64,000 bases of DNA from Pseudomonas putida NBRC 14164. GTDB taxonomy: Bacteria > Pseudomonadota > Gammaproteobacteria > Pseudomonadales > Pseudomonadaceae. Shown here piece after piece: positions 36,553 to 44,947 of this stretch. The stretch covers positions 2,350,501-2,414,500 of the forward strand of contig NC_021505.1 of NCBI RefSeq assembly GCF_000412675.1, written 5' to 3'. Made by a program: the position numbers and the translations under genes. Position 1 is the first letter of the stretch. Each line of letters opens with the position of its first letter. The notes under the pieces were generated by a model. That model was not told where the DNA came from, searched no databases, and worked only from the letters and a program-made list of their open reading frames with translations.

Positions 36553-37743
36553 ATGCGCTACGCCAAGCTTACCCAACGCATCGCCGGTGACGGGGCTGCG
36601 GCCTGGGACATCCACTACCGCGCCCTGGCGCTGCAGGCCGAGGGCAAGGACATCCTGCTGCTGTCGGTGGGGGACCCGGACTTCGACACCCCCGCGCCGA
36701 TTGTCGAGGCGGCCATCGACAGCCTGCGGGCGGGTCACACCCATTACGCCGATGTACGCGGCAAGCTGGCCCTGCGCCAGGCCATCGCCAGGCGCCACCA
36801 GCTGCGTAGCGGCCAGGCCGTCGACGCCGACCAGGTGACGGTGCTGGCAGGGGCCCAGTGCGCGCTGTACTGCGTGGCCCAGTGCGTACTGGACCCAGGC
36901 GACGAGGTGCTTGTCGCCGAACCGATGTATGTGACCTATGAGGCGGTGTTCGGTGCCTGTGGTGCCAAGGTGGTGCCGGTGCCGGTCAAGCCGGAAAACG
37001 GTTTTCGGGTATGCCCGCATGACGTGGCCGAGCGCATCACCCCGCGCACCCGCGCGCTGGCCTTGAACAGCCCGCATAACCCGTCGGGGGCAAGCCTGCC
37101 CCGTACTACCTGGGAAGCACTGGCCGAACTGTGCATCGCCCACGACCTGTGGCTGATCTCTGACGAGGTGTACAGCGAATTGCTGTACGAGGGCGAGCAT
37201 GTCAGCCCTGCCAGCCTGCCGGGCATGGCCGAACGCACCGCCACCCTCAACAGCTTGTCGAAGTCCCATGCCATGACCGGCTGGCGGGTGGGCTGGGTAG
37301 TGGGTTCGGCCGAGCTGGCCGCCCACCTGGAAAACCTCGCCCTGTGCATGTTGTATGGCTCGCCCGATTTCATTCAGGACGCCGCCGTGGTGGCGCTGGA
37401 GCAGCCGTTGTCCGAGCTGGCCGCCATGCGCGAGGCCTACCGCCAGCGCCGTGACCTGGTGTGCGAACAGCTGGCCGGCTGCCCGGGCCTGAAGGCACTG
37501 AAGCCCGATGGTGGCATGTTCGTGATGGTTGATATCCGTGAGACCGGCGTAAGTGCCCAGGCCTTTGCCGACCGCCTGCTGGACCGCCAGGGCGTGTCGG
37601 TGCTCGCCGGCGAAGCGTTCGGCCCCAGCGCTGCCGGGCATATCCGCCTGGGCCTGGTGCTGGGTGATGCGGCGCTGGTCGATGCCTGCCAGCGCATTGC
37701 CCGCTGTGCCGACGAGCTGAAACGGGAGTACGGCCATGCGTGA
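36553..37743 (+). CDS. aruH: Arginine:pyruvate transaminase (AruH-like, class I aminotransferase)
   Basis: This is a 396-residue fold-type I aminotransferase. PLP Lys237 is in NSLSKSHAMTGWR, and SPHNPSGA and the terminal carboxylate-binding arginine region are in place. In P. aeruginosa AruH converts L-arginine plus pyruvate to 2-ketoarginine plus alanine, feeding AruI. The ATG at 36553 follows AAGGGAG. Its stop overlaps the aldehyde dehydrogenase start by eight bases. The substrate comes from the cluster; the sequence alone says only class I aminotransferase. Confidence 0.82.
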   Translation: MRYAKLTQRIAGDGAAAWDIHYRALALQAEGKDILLLSVGDPDFDTPAPIVEAAIDSLRAGHTHYADVRGKLALRQAIARRHQLRSGQAVDADQVTVLAGAQCALYCVAQCVLDPGDEVLVAEPMYVTYEAVFGACGAKVVPVPVKPENGFRVCPHDVAERITPRTRALALNSPHNPSGASLPRTTWEALAELCIAHDLWLISDEVYSELLYEGEHVSPASLPGMAERTATLNSLSKSHAMTGWRVGWVVGSAELAAHLENLALCMLYGSPDFIQDAAVVALEQPLSELAAMREAYRQRRDLVCEQLAGCPGLKALKPDGGMFVMVDIRETGVSAQAFADRLLDRQGVSVLAGEAFGPSAAGHIRLGLVLGDAALVDACQRIARCADELKREYGHA

Positions 37744-39148
37744 GTATGCGCGGCTGTACATCGATGGCGCCTGGCAGGTGCCGAGCGGGCAGGGCATGGC
37801 TGAAGTGATCGACCCGGCCACCGAACAGGCCATTGGCCGGGTACCCTTGGGCGCCGAGGCCGATGTCGAGCGGGCGGTGATGGCGGCGCGGCGGGCCTTC
37901 GATGGCTGGTCGCGCACGCCGTCCAGCGTGCGCGCCGGGTACATCCGGGCATTGGCCGCACAGCTGAAAAACCGTGCGGCGCAAATGGCCGAGGTTATTA
38001 CCGACGAGCTGGGCATGCCGGTGCAGTGGTGCCAGGCGGTGCAGGTCGAAGGCCCGATTGTGGGCCTTGCGCAGTACGCCGAACTGGCCGGGCTGATGGA
38101 TGAGGTGCGCGAAATCGGCAATTCGCTGGTGTACCGCGAGGCCGTTGGCGTGTGCGCATTCATCAACCCGTGGAACTACCCGCTGCACCAGATGATCGGC
38201 AAGCTGGCGCCGGCCCTGGCTGCCGGGTGCACGGTGGTGGTCAAACCCAGCCAGGAAACGCCGCTGCACGCATTTGTGCTGGCCGAAATGATCGACGCCA
38301 TCGGCCTGCCGGCAGGGGTGTTCAACCTGGTCAGCGGCCCAGGTGCCAAAGTCGGTGAAGCCCTCGCCCGGCACCCGCAGGTGGACATGGTGTCGTTCAC
38401 CGGCTCAACCGGTGCCGGGGTGCGGGTGGCACAAGCGGCCGCGCCGACGGTGAAGCGGGTGTGCCTGGAGCTGGGTGGCAAATCACCGTTGCTGATTACC
38501 GCCGATGCCGACCTGCACGCTGCGGTGCGCCACGGCGTGCAGGACGTGATGATCAACTCGGGGCAGACCTGCACGGCACTGACCCGCATGCTGTTGCCGG
38601 CCAGCCGCTACGCCGAGGCGCTGGAAATCGCCGAGGCCGAAACCCGCGCGCTGGTCATGGGCGACCCGCGTGACCCGGCCAGTTTCCTCGGGCCGATGTG
38701 TTCGGCAGGCCAGCGGCGCACGGTGCTCGACTACATTCGCCAGGGCCAGGAGGAGGGCGCGCGCTTGGTGTGCGGTGGCGATCACGGCGGCTTGGAGCGC
38801 GGGTTCTACGTGGCGCCCACGTTGTTCGCCGACGTCGACAACCGCATGCGCATTGCCCAGGAAGAAATCTTCGGCCCGGTGCTGTGCCTGATCCCCTACG
38901 CCGACGAGGCCCAGGCGCTGGCGCTGGCCAATGACTCGCCGTTCGGCCTGTCCAGCGCAGTGTGGGCGGGCAGCCGCGAGCATGGCCTTGCGCTGGCGCG
39001 GCAGATACGGGCCGGGCAGTGCTTCATCAACGGTGGCGGGTTCAACTACCAGGCGCCGTTCGGTGGCTACAAGCAGTCGGGCAACGGCCGCGAGTGGGGC
39101 GAAGAGGGCCTGGCGGAGTTCGTCGAGGTGAAAGCCGTACAGTGCTGA
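37736..39148 (+). CDS. Aldehyde dehydrogenase (probable 4-guanidinobutyraldehyde dehydrogenase)
   Basis: This is a 470-residue NAD(P)+ aldehyde dehydrogenase. Catalytic Cys279 is in NSGQTCTAL, Glu is in CLELGGKSPL and the cofactor loop is FTGSTGAGVRV. It is coupled to aruH and should oxidise the AruI product to 4-guanidinobutyrate. P. aeruginosa uses a separately encoded dehydrogenase for this step, so its presence here would make the route self-contained. Range of aldehydes accepted is unknown. Confidence 0.85.
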   Translation: MREYARLYIDGAWQVPSGQGMAEVIDPATEQAIGRVPLGAEADVERAVMAARRAFDGWSRTPSSVRAGYIRALAAQLKNRAAQMAEVITDELGMPVQWCQAVQVEGPIVGLAQYAELAGLMDEVREIGNSLVYREAVGVCAFINPWNYPLHQMIGKLAPALAAGCTVVVKPSQETPLHAFVLAEMIDAIGLPAGVFNLVSGPGAKVGEALARHPQVDMVSFTGSTGAGVRVAQAAAPTVKRVCLELGGKSPLLITADADLHAAVRHGVQDVMINSGQTCTALTRMLLPASRYAEALEIAEAETRALVMGDPRDPASFLGPMCSAGQRRTVLDYIRQGQEEGARLVCGGDHGGLERGFYVAPTLFADVDNRMRIAQEEIFGPVLCLIPYADEAQALALANDSPFGLSSAVWAGSREHGLALARQIRAGQCFINGGGFNYQAPFGGYKQSGNGREWGEEGLAEFVEVKAVQC

Positions 39149-39191
39149 GCCACCGCTGCAAGACAACCTGTTTTGTGTAAGGAGAATGTTT

Positions 39192-39893
39192 GTGAATGTA
39201 CTGATCGTCCACGCTCACCCCGAGCCGCAATCGTTCACCGCTGCCCTGCGGGACCAGGCCGTGGAAGCCTTCCGCGCCCAGGGCCACCAGGTGCAGGTCA
39301 GCGACCTGTACGCCATGGGCTGGAACCCGGTGGCCAGCGCCGATGATTTTACCCAGCGGGAGAACCCCGAGTACCTGGTGTATGCCCTGGAGCAACGCCA
39401 GGGGGTCAAGCGTGGTGCCATTGCCGCGGACATCCAGCAGGAGCTGGACAAGCTGTTGTGGGCCGATCTGCTGGTGTTGAACTTCCCGATCTTCTGGTTC
39501 TCGGCCCCGGCCATGCTCAAGGGCTGGATCGACCGTGTGCTGGTGTCGGGGGTGTGCTATGGCGGCAAGCGTTTCTACGACCAGGGCGGGTTGGCGGGCA
39601 AGAAGGCGCTGGTGACCGTGACCTTGGGCGGGCGTGAGCACATGTTTGGCGAAGGGGCGATTCATGGCCCGCTGGAAGACATGCTGCGGCCGATACTGCG
39701 GGGTACGCTCGCCTATGTGGGTTTCGAGGTGCTGCCGCCGTTTGTGGCCTGGCATGTGCCTTACATCAGCGCCGAGGCGCGGCAAGATTTTTTGCAGCAA
39801 TACCGGCAGCGCCTGGAGCAGCTTGCGGACGACCAGCCATTGGTGTTCCCCCGCCTGACCCAGTTCGATGAGGCGTTGTACCCACTGGTGTGA
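39192..39893 (+). CDS. NAD(P)H:quinone oxidoreductase (flavodoxin-fold, MdaB/NQO family)
   Basis: This is a 233-residue FMN/FAD flavodoxin-like reductase beginning VNVLIVHAHPEPQSF, with LVLNFPIFWFSAPAMLKGW and GREHMFGEGAIHGP. I chose GTG 39192 because AAGGAG ends seven bases before it, while the ATG at 39186 is too close. In P. aeruginosa an equivalent gene follows aruH. It may reoxidise NAD(P)H or handle by-products; no specific role in arginine use is proven. It is the last gene of the operon, followed by a REP pair. Confidence 0.82.
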   Translation: MNVLIVHAHPEPQSFTAALRDQAVEAFRAQGHQVQVSDLYAMGWNPVASADDFTQRENPEYLVYALEQRQGVKRGAIAADIQQELDKLLWADLLVLNFPIFWFSAPAMLKGWIDRVLVSGVCYGGKRFYDQGGLAGKKALVTVTLGGREHMFGEGAIHGPLEDMLRPILRGTLAYVGFEVLPPFVAWHVPYISAEARQDFLQQYRQRLEQLADDQPLVFPRLTQFDEALYPLV

Positions 39894-39901
39894 TCGCCCG
39901 C

Positions 39902-40001
39902 ACTGGCCTTATCGGCGGCAAGCCAGCTCGCACAGGAAGACCACGAGGCCTCAGGACTGTGGTTTTCCTGTGGGAGCTGGCTTGCCGGCGATGAGGCCAG
40001 T
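39902..40001. repeat. REP pair of the GCCGGCAAGCCAGCTCCCACAG type
   Basis: Left arm 39902-39938 and right arm 39965-40001 (CCTGTGGGAGCTGGCTTGCC...GAGGCCAGT) are inverted with a few mismatches. This is the second REP flavour of the window, also seen as a perfect copy at 44836-44922. It lies after the quinone reductase and may end the aru transcript. Confidence 0.7.
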
Positions 40002-40129
40002 TAATTTGTTACAAGACTTACCTGCTCAAAAACGACCACCCACACATTCGGGGTATGTTGCCCCTCGGCAAATCCCTCGATAGTGAACCCATCGGCTCGA
40101 TCTCGGAGCACTCACACGATGGAGTTGCC

Positions 40130-41233
40130 ATGCGCAAGGTACTGAAGGTGATTGGTGGTCTGCTGCTGGCGTCTGGTGCCAGCCTGGCCCAGGCGGCAGA
40201 GGTGGACAGCGCCAACACGCTACGGCTGTACAACTGGACCGACTACATCGGCGAAACCACCCTGGCCGATTTCGAGAAGGCCACCGGCATCAAGGTCATC
40301 TACGACACCTTCGACGGCTACGAAACGGTACAGACCAAACTGCTGACTGGCCGCTCCGGCTACGACCTGGTCATGCTCAACGCCTCGCTGGTCCCCCCGC
40401 TGATCAGCGCCGGCGTGTTCCAGGCACTGGACAAGCAGCAACTGCCCAGCTGGCAAAACCTCGATCAGCAGGTGGTCAACAACCTGCAGGGCTACGACCC
40501 TGGCCTGAAGTACTCGGCGCCCTATACCTGGGGCAGCTCGGGGGTCACCTACAACGTCGACAAGATCACCGCGCGCATGCCCGACGCGCCGATCGGTTCG
40601 CTGGCCATGCTGTTCGACCCCAAGATCGTCTCGCGCTTCGCCGACTGCGGCGTCACCCTGATGGACGCGCCCACCGAGGTCATCCCGCTGGCCCTGCAGT
40701 ACCTGGGCAAGGACCCGCGCAGCGCGTCGGCCGCCGACCTCAAGGCAGCCGAACAACTGCTGCTGGGCATCCGCCCCTACATTCGCAAGTTCGACTCGGT
40801 CAACTACCTCACCAGCCTGCCCAACGGCGATGTCTGCCTGGCGCTGACCTGGTCCGGTGACTACGCCACCGCCCAGGCCCGTGCGGTGGAAGCGAAGAAG
40901 GACATCAAGCTGTCGTTCTTCATCCCCCAGGAAGGTTCGCTGATCTGGTTCGACAACCTGTACATCCCCAAGGATGCGCCGCACGCGGCCAACGCCCACC
41001 GCTTCATCGAGTTTCTGCTGCAGCCGCAGGCCATGGCCAAGGTCACTGACTACATCCACTACGCCAACAGCAACGCCGCCGCCACCGCGCTGGTGCGTGA
41101 CGATATCCGCCAGGACCCGGCCATCTACCCCGACGCACAAACCCGTGAGCGCCTGTTCGCGCAGAAAACCCAGAGCCCCAAGGACATGCGCGCCATCACC
41201 CGGGTCTGGAGCACCGTCAAGACCGGTTTCTGA
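40130..41233 (+). CDS. Polyamine-type ABC periplasmic binding protein (PotF/SpuD-like)
   Basis: This is a 367-residue periplasmic protein. The signal peptide reads KVIGGLLLASGASLAQAAE, and the mature protein has LRLYNWTDYIGE, the hallmark of the PotD/PotF polyamine-binding group, plus YTWGSSGVTYN. The start is ATG 40130 after GGAG; an earlier in-frame start at 40055 would bury the signal peptide. No cognate permease or ATPase is near, so it must work with a transporter encoded elsewhere or as a sensor. The aminotransferase that follows supports a polyamine or diamine substrate. Confidence 0.85.
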   Translation: MRKVLKVIGGLLLASGASLAQAAEVDSANTLRLYNWTDYIGETTLADFEKATGIKVIYDTFDGYETVQTKLLTGRSGYDLVMLNASLVPPLISAGVFQALDKQQLPSWQNLDQQVVNNLQGYDPGLKYSAPYTWGSSGVTYNVDKITARMPDAPIGSLAMLFDPKIVSRFADCGVTLMDAPTEVIPLALQYLGKDPRSASAADLKAAEQLLLGIRPYIRKFDSVNYLTSLPNGDVCLALTWSGDYATAQARAVEAKKDIKLSFFIPQEGSLIWFDNLYIPKDAPHAANAHRFIEFLLQPQAMAKVTDYIHYANSNAAATALVRDDIRQDPAIYPDAQTRERLFAQKTQSPKDMRAITRVWSTVKTGF

Positions 41234-41266
41234 ACACTGCCCAAAATTCTCGCCAAGGAGCTGCCC

Positions 41267-42679
41267 ATGGCCACCCCAAGCAAAGCATTCGCTATCGCCC
41301 ACGACCCGCTGGTGGAGGCCGACAAGGCCCACTACATGCACGGCTACCATGTGTTCGACGAGCACCGCGAGCAAGGCGCGCTGAACATCGTGGCCGGCGA
41401 GGGCGCCTACATTCGTGACACCCACGGCAACCGCTTCCTCGATGCCGTCGGCGGCATGTGGTGCACCAACATCGGCCTGGGCCGGGAGGAAATGGCTCTG
41501 GCCATCGCCGACCAGGTGCGCCAGCTGGCGTATTCCAACCCGTTCTCCGACATGGCCAACGACGTGGCCATCGAACTGTGCCAGAAGCTTGCGCGGCTGG
41601 CGCCGGGCGACCTGAACCATGTGTTCCTCACCACCGGCGGCTCGACCGCTGTCGACACCGCCTACCGGCTGATCCAGTACTACCAGAACTGCCGCGGCAA
41701 GCCACACAAGAAGCACATCATTGCCCGCTACAACGCCTACCACGGCTCTACCACCCTGACCATGTCGATCGGCAACAAGGCCGCCGACCGGGTGCCGGAG
41801 TTCGACTATCACCACGACCTGATCCACCACGTCTCCAACCCCAACCCGTACCGTGCCCCGCACGACATGGACGAGGCCGAATTCCTCGACTATCTGGTGG
41901 CCGAGTTCGAGGACAAGATCCTGTCGCTGGGGGCCGACAATGTGGCGGCGTTCTTCGCCGAGCCGATCATGGGCTCGGGCGGGGTGATCATTCCGCCCGA
42001 GGGCTACTTCCAGCGCATGTGGCAGCTGTGCCAGACCTACGACATCCTGTTCGTCGCCGACGAAGTGGTGACCTCGTTCGGGCGCCTGGGCACCTTCTTC
42101 GCCAGCGAAGAACTGTTTGGCGTCACCCCCGACATCATCACCACCGCCAAGGGCCTGACCTCGGCCTACCTGCCGCTGGGCGCGTGTATCTTCTCCGAGC
42201 GTATCTGGGAAGTGATTGCCGAGCCGGGCAAGGGCCGCTGCTTCACCCATGGCTTTACCTACAGTGGTCACCCGGTGTGCTGTACAGCGGCGCTGAAGAA
42301 CATCGAGATCATCGAGCGCGAGCAACTGCTCGATCACGTCAAGGAAGTGGGTGGCTACCTGGAGCAGCGCCTGCAAAGCCTGCGCGAGTTGCCGCTGGTG
42401 GGTGATGTGCGTTGCATGAAGCTGATGGCCTGCGTTGAGTTCGTGGCCGACAAGGCCAGCAAGGCGCTGTTCCCGGATGAGGTGAACATCGGTGAGCGCA
42501 TCCACAGCAAGGCCCAGGCCCGCGGATTGCTGGTGCGCCCGATCATGCACCTGAACGTGATGTCGCCACCGCTGATCGTCACCCATGCGCAGGTGGACGA
42601 GATCGTCGAGACCTTGCGCCAGTGCATCCTCGAAACCGCGCGCGAACTGACTGCGCTTGGTCTGTACCAAGGCCGATGA
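41267..42679 (+). CDS. Class III omega-aminotransferase (SpuC-like)
   Basis: This is a 470-residue PLP aminotransferase of the class III group, which moves the terminal amino group of diamines or omega-amino acids to pyruvate. PLP Lys295 is in TTAKGLTSAYLPLG; the cofactor-binding LTTGGSTAVDTA and FVADEVVTSFGR segments are present. CAAGGAG precedes the ATG. It is paired with a polyamine-type binding protein and a LuxR-type regulator. Putrescine, a polyamine derivative or beta-alanine are possible amino donors; I cannot choose among them. Confidence 0.83.
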   Translation: MATPSKAFAIAHDPLVEADKAHYMHGYHVFDEHREQGALNIVAGEGAYIRDTHGNRFLDAVGGMWCTNIGLGREEMALAIADQVRQLAYSNPFSDMANDVAIELCQKLARLAPGDLNHVFLTTGGSTAVDTAYRLIQYYQNCRGKPHKKHIIARYNAYHGSTTLTMSIGNKAADRVPEFDYHHDLIHHVSNPNPYRAPHDMDEAEFLDYLVAEFEDKILSLGADNVAAFFAEPIMGSGGVIIPPEGYFQRMWQLCQTYDILFVADEVVTSFGRLGTFFASEELFGVTPDIITTAKGLTSAYLPLGACIFSERIWEVIAEPGKGRCFTHGFTYSGHPVCCTAALKNIEIIEREQLLDHVKEVGGYLEQRLQSLRELPLVGDVRCMKLMACVEFVADKASKALFPDEVNIGERIHSKAQARGLLVRPIMHLNVMSPPLIVTHAQVDEIVETLRQCILETARELTALGLYQGR

Positions 42680-42732
42680 ACCTGGCGCAAAGGGCTGTGC
42701 GGGGGCGTGCCTGGCAGGCTAGACTGCCGGGC

Positions 42733-43566
42733 ATGACCCAGGCCACTCCCGACACCCCGCTTACCCTGACAATGGGCGCGCTGCAGCAATGGCATGCGGC
42801 GCTGCAGCGTGCGCTGGCCAATAGCGATACGCCCGAGGCGCTGGAGTATGTGGCCGCTGCCATCGGCCAGCTGGTGCAGGTTGAATCGATGATGATCAGC
42901 CTTGAGTGCCAGGGGCGGGCGCCGCAGCTGCTGTACCAGCAAGGCATCCCCGAGCTGCACCGTGCCGCGGTGCTTGAGCGTTATTTCAGTGCCGGCTACC
43001 TGCTCGACCCATTCTGCCTGGCCGTGCAAAGCGGCTTGGCCGAAGGCTTTTACCACCTGCAGGAAATCGCCCCCGACAACTTCTTCGACAGCGACTACTA
43101 CAAGGCCTATTACCTGGGCACCGGTTGCAGCGAAGACAGCTACTACATCGTCGACCTCAGCGCTGGCCGCAAGTTGTCGCTGAGCCTGTTCCAGGGTTGC
43201 AGCGGCACGCCTCTGAGTGCCGGGCAGGTCGACCTGCTGCGGGCGCTGGAGCCCATGGTGCGAGAACTGTTGGGGCGTTATGCCCGGCATAACCTGGAGC
43301 CCGGCGCAGCATCGGCCGAACACGGCAGCCTGCAGGCAGCGTTCGACAGCTTTGGTTGCCAGGTGCTGACCGACCGTGAGCGGGAGGTGGCACACATGAT
43401 CCTGCGCGGGCACTCGGTGAAGTCGACCGCGCTGGAGCTGGGCATCTCACCGGAGACGGTGCGCATGCACCGCAAGAACCTGTACCTGAAGCTGGAGATC
43501 AACTCGCAGTCCGAGTTGTTTGCACGGTTTATCGACTGGCTGCGCGGCGATCAGCTGAAAATCTAG
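42733..43566 (+). CDS. LuxR-family transcriptional regulator
   Basis: This is a 277-residue regulator with a C-terminal LuxR/GerE HTH (LTDREREVAHMILRGHSVKSTALELGISPETVRMHRKNLY) and an N-terminal region of about 200 residues without a clear acyl-homoserine-lactone signature. ATG 42733 was chosen; ATG 42676, which overlaps the aminotransferase stop in ATGA, is a serious alternative and would add 19 residues. It probably regulates the adjacent binding-protein and aminotransferase genes. Signal unknown. Confidence 0.78.
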   Translation: MTQATPDTPLTLTMGALQQWHAALQRALANSDTPEALEYVAAAIGQLVQVESMMISLECQGRAPQLLYQQGIPELHRAAVLERYFSAGYLLDPFCLAVQSGLAEGFYHLQEIAPDNFFDSDYYKAYYLGTGCSEDSYYIVDLSAGRKLSLSLFQGCSGTPLSAGQVDLLRALEPMVRELLGRYARHNLEPGAASAEHGSLQAAFDSFGCQVLTDREREVAHMILRGHSVKSTALELGISPETVRMHRKNLYLKLEINSQSELFARFIDWLRGDQLKI

Positions 43567-43581
43567 AAGTTTTTGCGGTCC

Positions 43582-43611
43582 CTGTGGGGGCGGGCATGCC
43601 CGCTCCCACAG
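43582..43611. repeat. Single REP hairpin
   Basis: CTGTGGGGGCGGGC (43582-43595) and GCCCGCTCCCACAG (43598-43611) pair with one mismatch around a 2-base loop, between converging LuxR and XRE-PAS genes. Confidence 0.75.
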
Positions 43612-43642
43612 CAATCGCGTCAGTTTTGAAATTTCGGGTAGT

Positions 43643-44722
43643 TCACGAAGCCGCCAGGCGGGCTTCCAGGGCGGCAATGTGCGCCTGTAGCCGTTCATGC
43701 TCCTGGCGCTCGGCGCTGATGTCTTCGAACACGCTGATCAGGTGTTCCGGTTCGCCGTTGTCCCGGCGCTGCAGCGAGGTGCGGGCGCGTACCCAGATGT
43801 ACTCGCCGTTCTTGTGGCGCACGCGTTTTTCCACTTCGTAGCGCTCGGTTTCGCCGGCCAGCATGCGTTGCAGCAGCTGCAGGTTCTGCGCCAGGTCGTC
43901 GGCGTGGGTGATCTGCTGGAAGGTCATGCCGTAGAGTTCATCGGCGCTGTAGCCCAGCAACTCGCACAGGCTGTTGTTCACCCGCTGCCAGGTGCCGTCC
44001 GGGTCGATGTAGGCCAGGGCACCCCAGGCCAGCTCGAAGATCGCCCGGAAGCGCTCCTCGCTCTGGCTAAGCGCCTGCTGGGCCACCTGGCGTTCGGTGG
44101 TGTCCATGCTGATGCCAACCATCTTTACCGAGCGCCCGGCGCTGTCGCGCACCACTGTGGCGCGGGAAGAAATCCAGCGGACTTCACCGTCCGGGCGGGT
44201 GATGCGGAAGTCGCATTCACAGCCACTGCCGTCGGCCACCGCGTCGGCGTACATCACCTGCATGCGCTGCACGTCTTCGTTGGGCAGGTGCTTCCAGAAG
44301 TCTTCGTTGTGGTGGACCGGCCAGCCATAGACCTGCTCGACGTTGGGCGAGTAGGTGACTTCGTCGCTGATCAGGTTCCATTCCCAGGTGACGATGCGCG
44401 CGCCTTCCTGGGCCAGCTTCATGCGCGTTTCGCTTTCCATGATCTCCGCGGTCAGGCGCCGGCGCACGTCGGTCATCGGCAGCTCGACCACCTGCGGTTG
44501 CTGGATGTTCTGCAGTGCTTCGTCGCCATAGCGCAGCCAGATCCAGTTGACCTTGAGAAAGTCGGCCAGCTTGCGCAGGTTGTCGTAGTCGATCTCGCCG
44601 CCGCGGGTCCACTTGTGCACGGCGGTGCGCGAAATGCCCAACGCCGTGCCCACGGCTTGCAGGGTCAGCTTGTGATGCTCGAGCAGTTCCTTGAGGCGGA
44701 AGGCGAAGCTGTTTTCCAACAT
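43643..44722 (-). CDS. XRE-type HTH regulator with two PAS domains
   Basis: This is a 359-residue protein with an N-terminal Cro/C1-type HTH (LQAVGTALGISRTAVHKWTRG, residues ~15-45), two PAS/PAC modules (~95-225 and ~230-345) and a short coiled C-terminus. It lacks kinase, GGDEF or EAL domains, so it is probably a DNA-binding sensor. The start is ATG 44722 (MLENSFAFRLKELL); an upstream TTG start lies over a GTCAAC-N5-GTTGAC repeat and is unlikely. It is next to the carnitine oxygenase genes, and related GTTAAC repeats occur at their promoters, so it is the likely regulator. PAS ligand unknown. Confidence 0.8.
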   Translation of the reverse strand: MLENSFAFRLKELLEHHKLTLQAVGTALGISRTAVHKWTRGGEIDYDNLRKLADFLKVNWIWLRYGDEALQNIQQPQVVELPMTDVRRRLTAEIMESETRMKLAQEGARIVTWEWNLISDEVTYSPNVEQVYGWPVHHNEDFWKHLPNEDVQRMQVMYADAVADGSGCECDFRITRPDGEVRWISSRATVVRDSAGRSVKMVGISMDTTERQVAQQALSQSEERFRAIFELAWGALAYIDPDGTWQRVNNSLCELLGYSADELYGMTFQQITHADDLAQNLQLLQRMLAGETERYEVEKRVRHKNGEYIWVRARTSLQRRDNGEPEHLISVFEDISAERQEHERLQAHIAALEARLAAS

Positions 44723-44771
44723 CGGCAGGGTGTCCTGATCTGGGCCAAGAGCCTGCCAGTATACCCAAGCT

Positions 44772-44788
44772 GTCAACTTTTGGTTGAC
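44772..44788. promoter_or_regulatory. GTCAAC-N5-GTTGAC inverted repeat upstream of the XRE-PAS gene
   Basis: A 17-bp dyad with 6-bp arms 50 bp before the XRE-PAS start. The same half-site spacing (GTTAAC-N5-GTTAAC) occurs before the BCCT gene at 48917-48933. It is a candidate autoregulatory operator. Confidence 0.5.
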
Positions 44789-44835
44789 GGGTCCTCACGC
44801 TGCCTCTTCTGGGGGAATGACCTTGTCTTGCCTGC

Positions 44836-44922
44836 ACTGGCCTCATCGCCGGCAAGCCAGCTCCCACAGGTACAGGACGATGCGGTCCATGTGGGAGCTG
44901 GCTTGCCGGCGATGAGGCCAGT
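44836..44922. repeat. Perfect 33-bp inverted repeat (REP pair)
   Basis: Arms 44836-44868 and 44890-44922 are exact complements (GGCCTCATCGCCGGCAAGCC, then AGCTCCCACA) with a 21-base spacer. It lies downstream of cntB and upstream of the XRE-PAS gene on the same strand, so it may separate their transcripts. Confidence 0.8.
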
Positions 44923-44947
44923 ACAGGCAACATCAGCCGGGCGGTTG

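Noticed and set aside
35242..38166. A 974-codon minus-strand open frame over the racemase, aruH and aldehyde dehydrogenase
   Set aside because: Antisense shadow with a low-complexity His/Gln/Arg-rich translation; the plus-strand genes have intact catalytic motifs.
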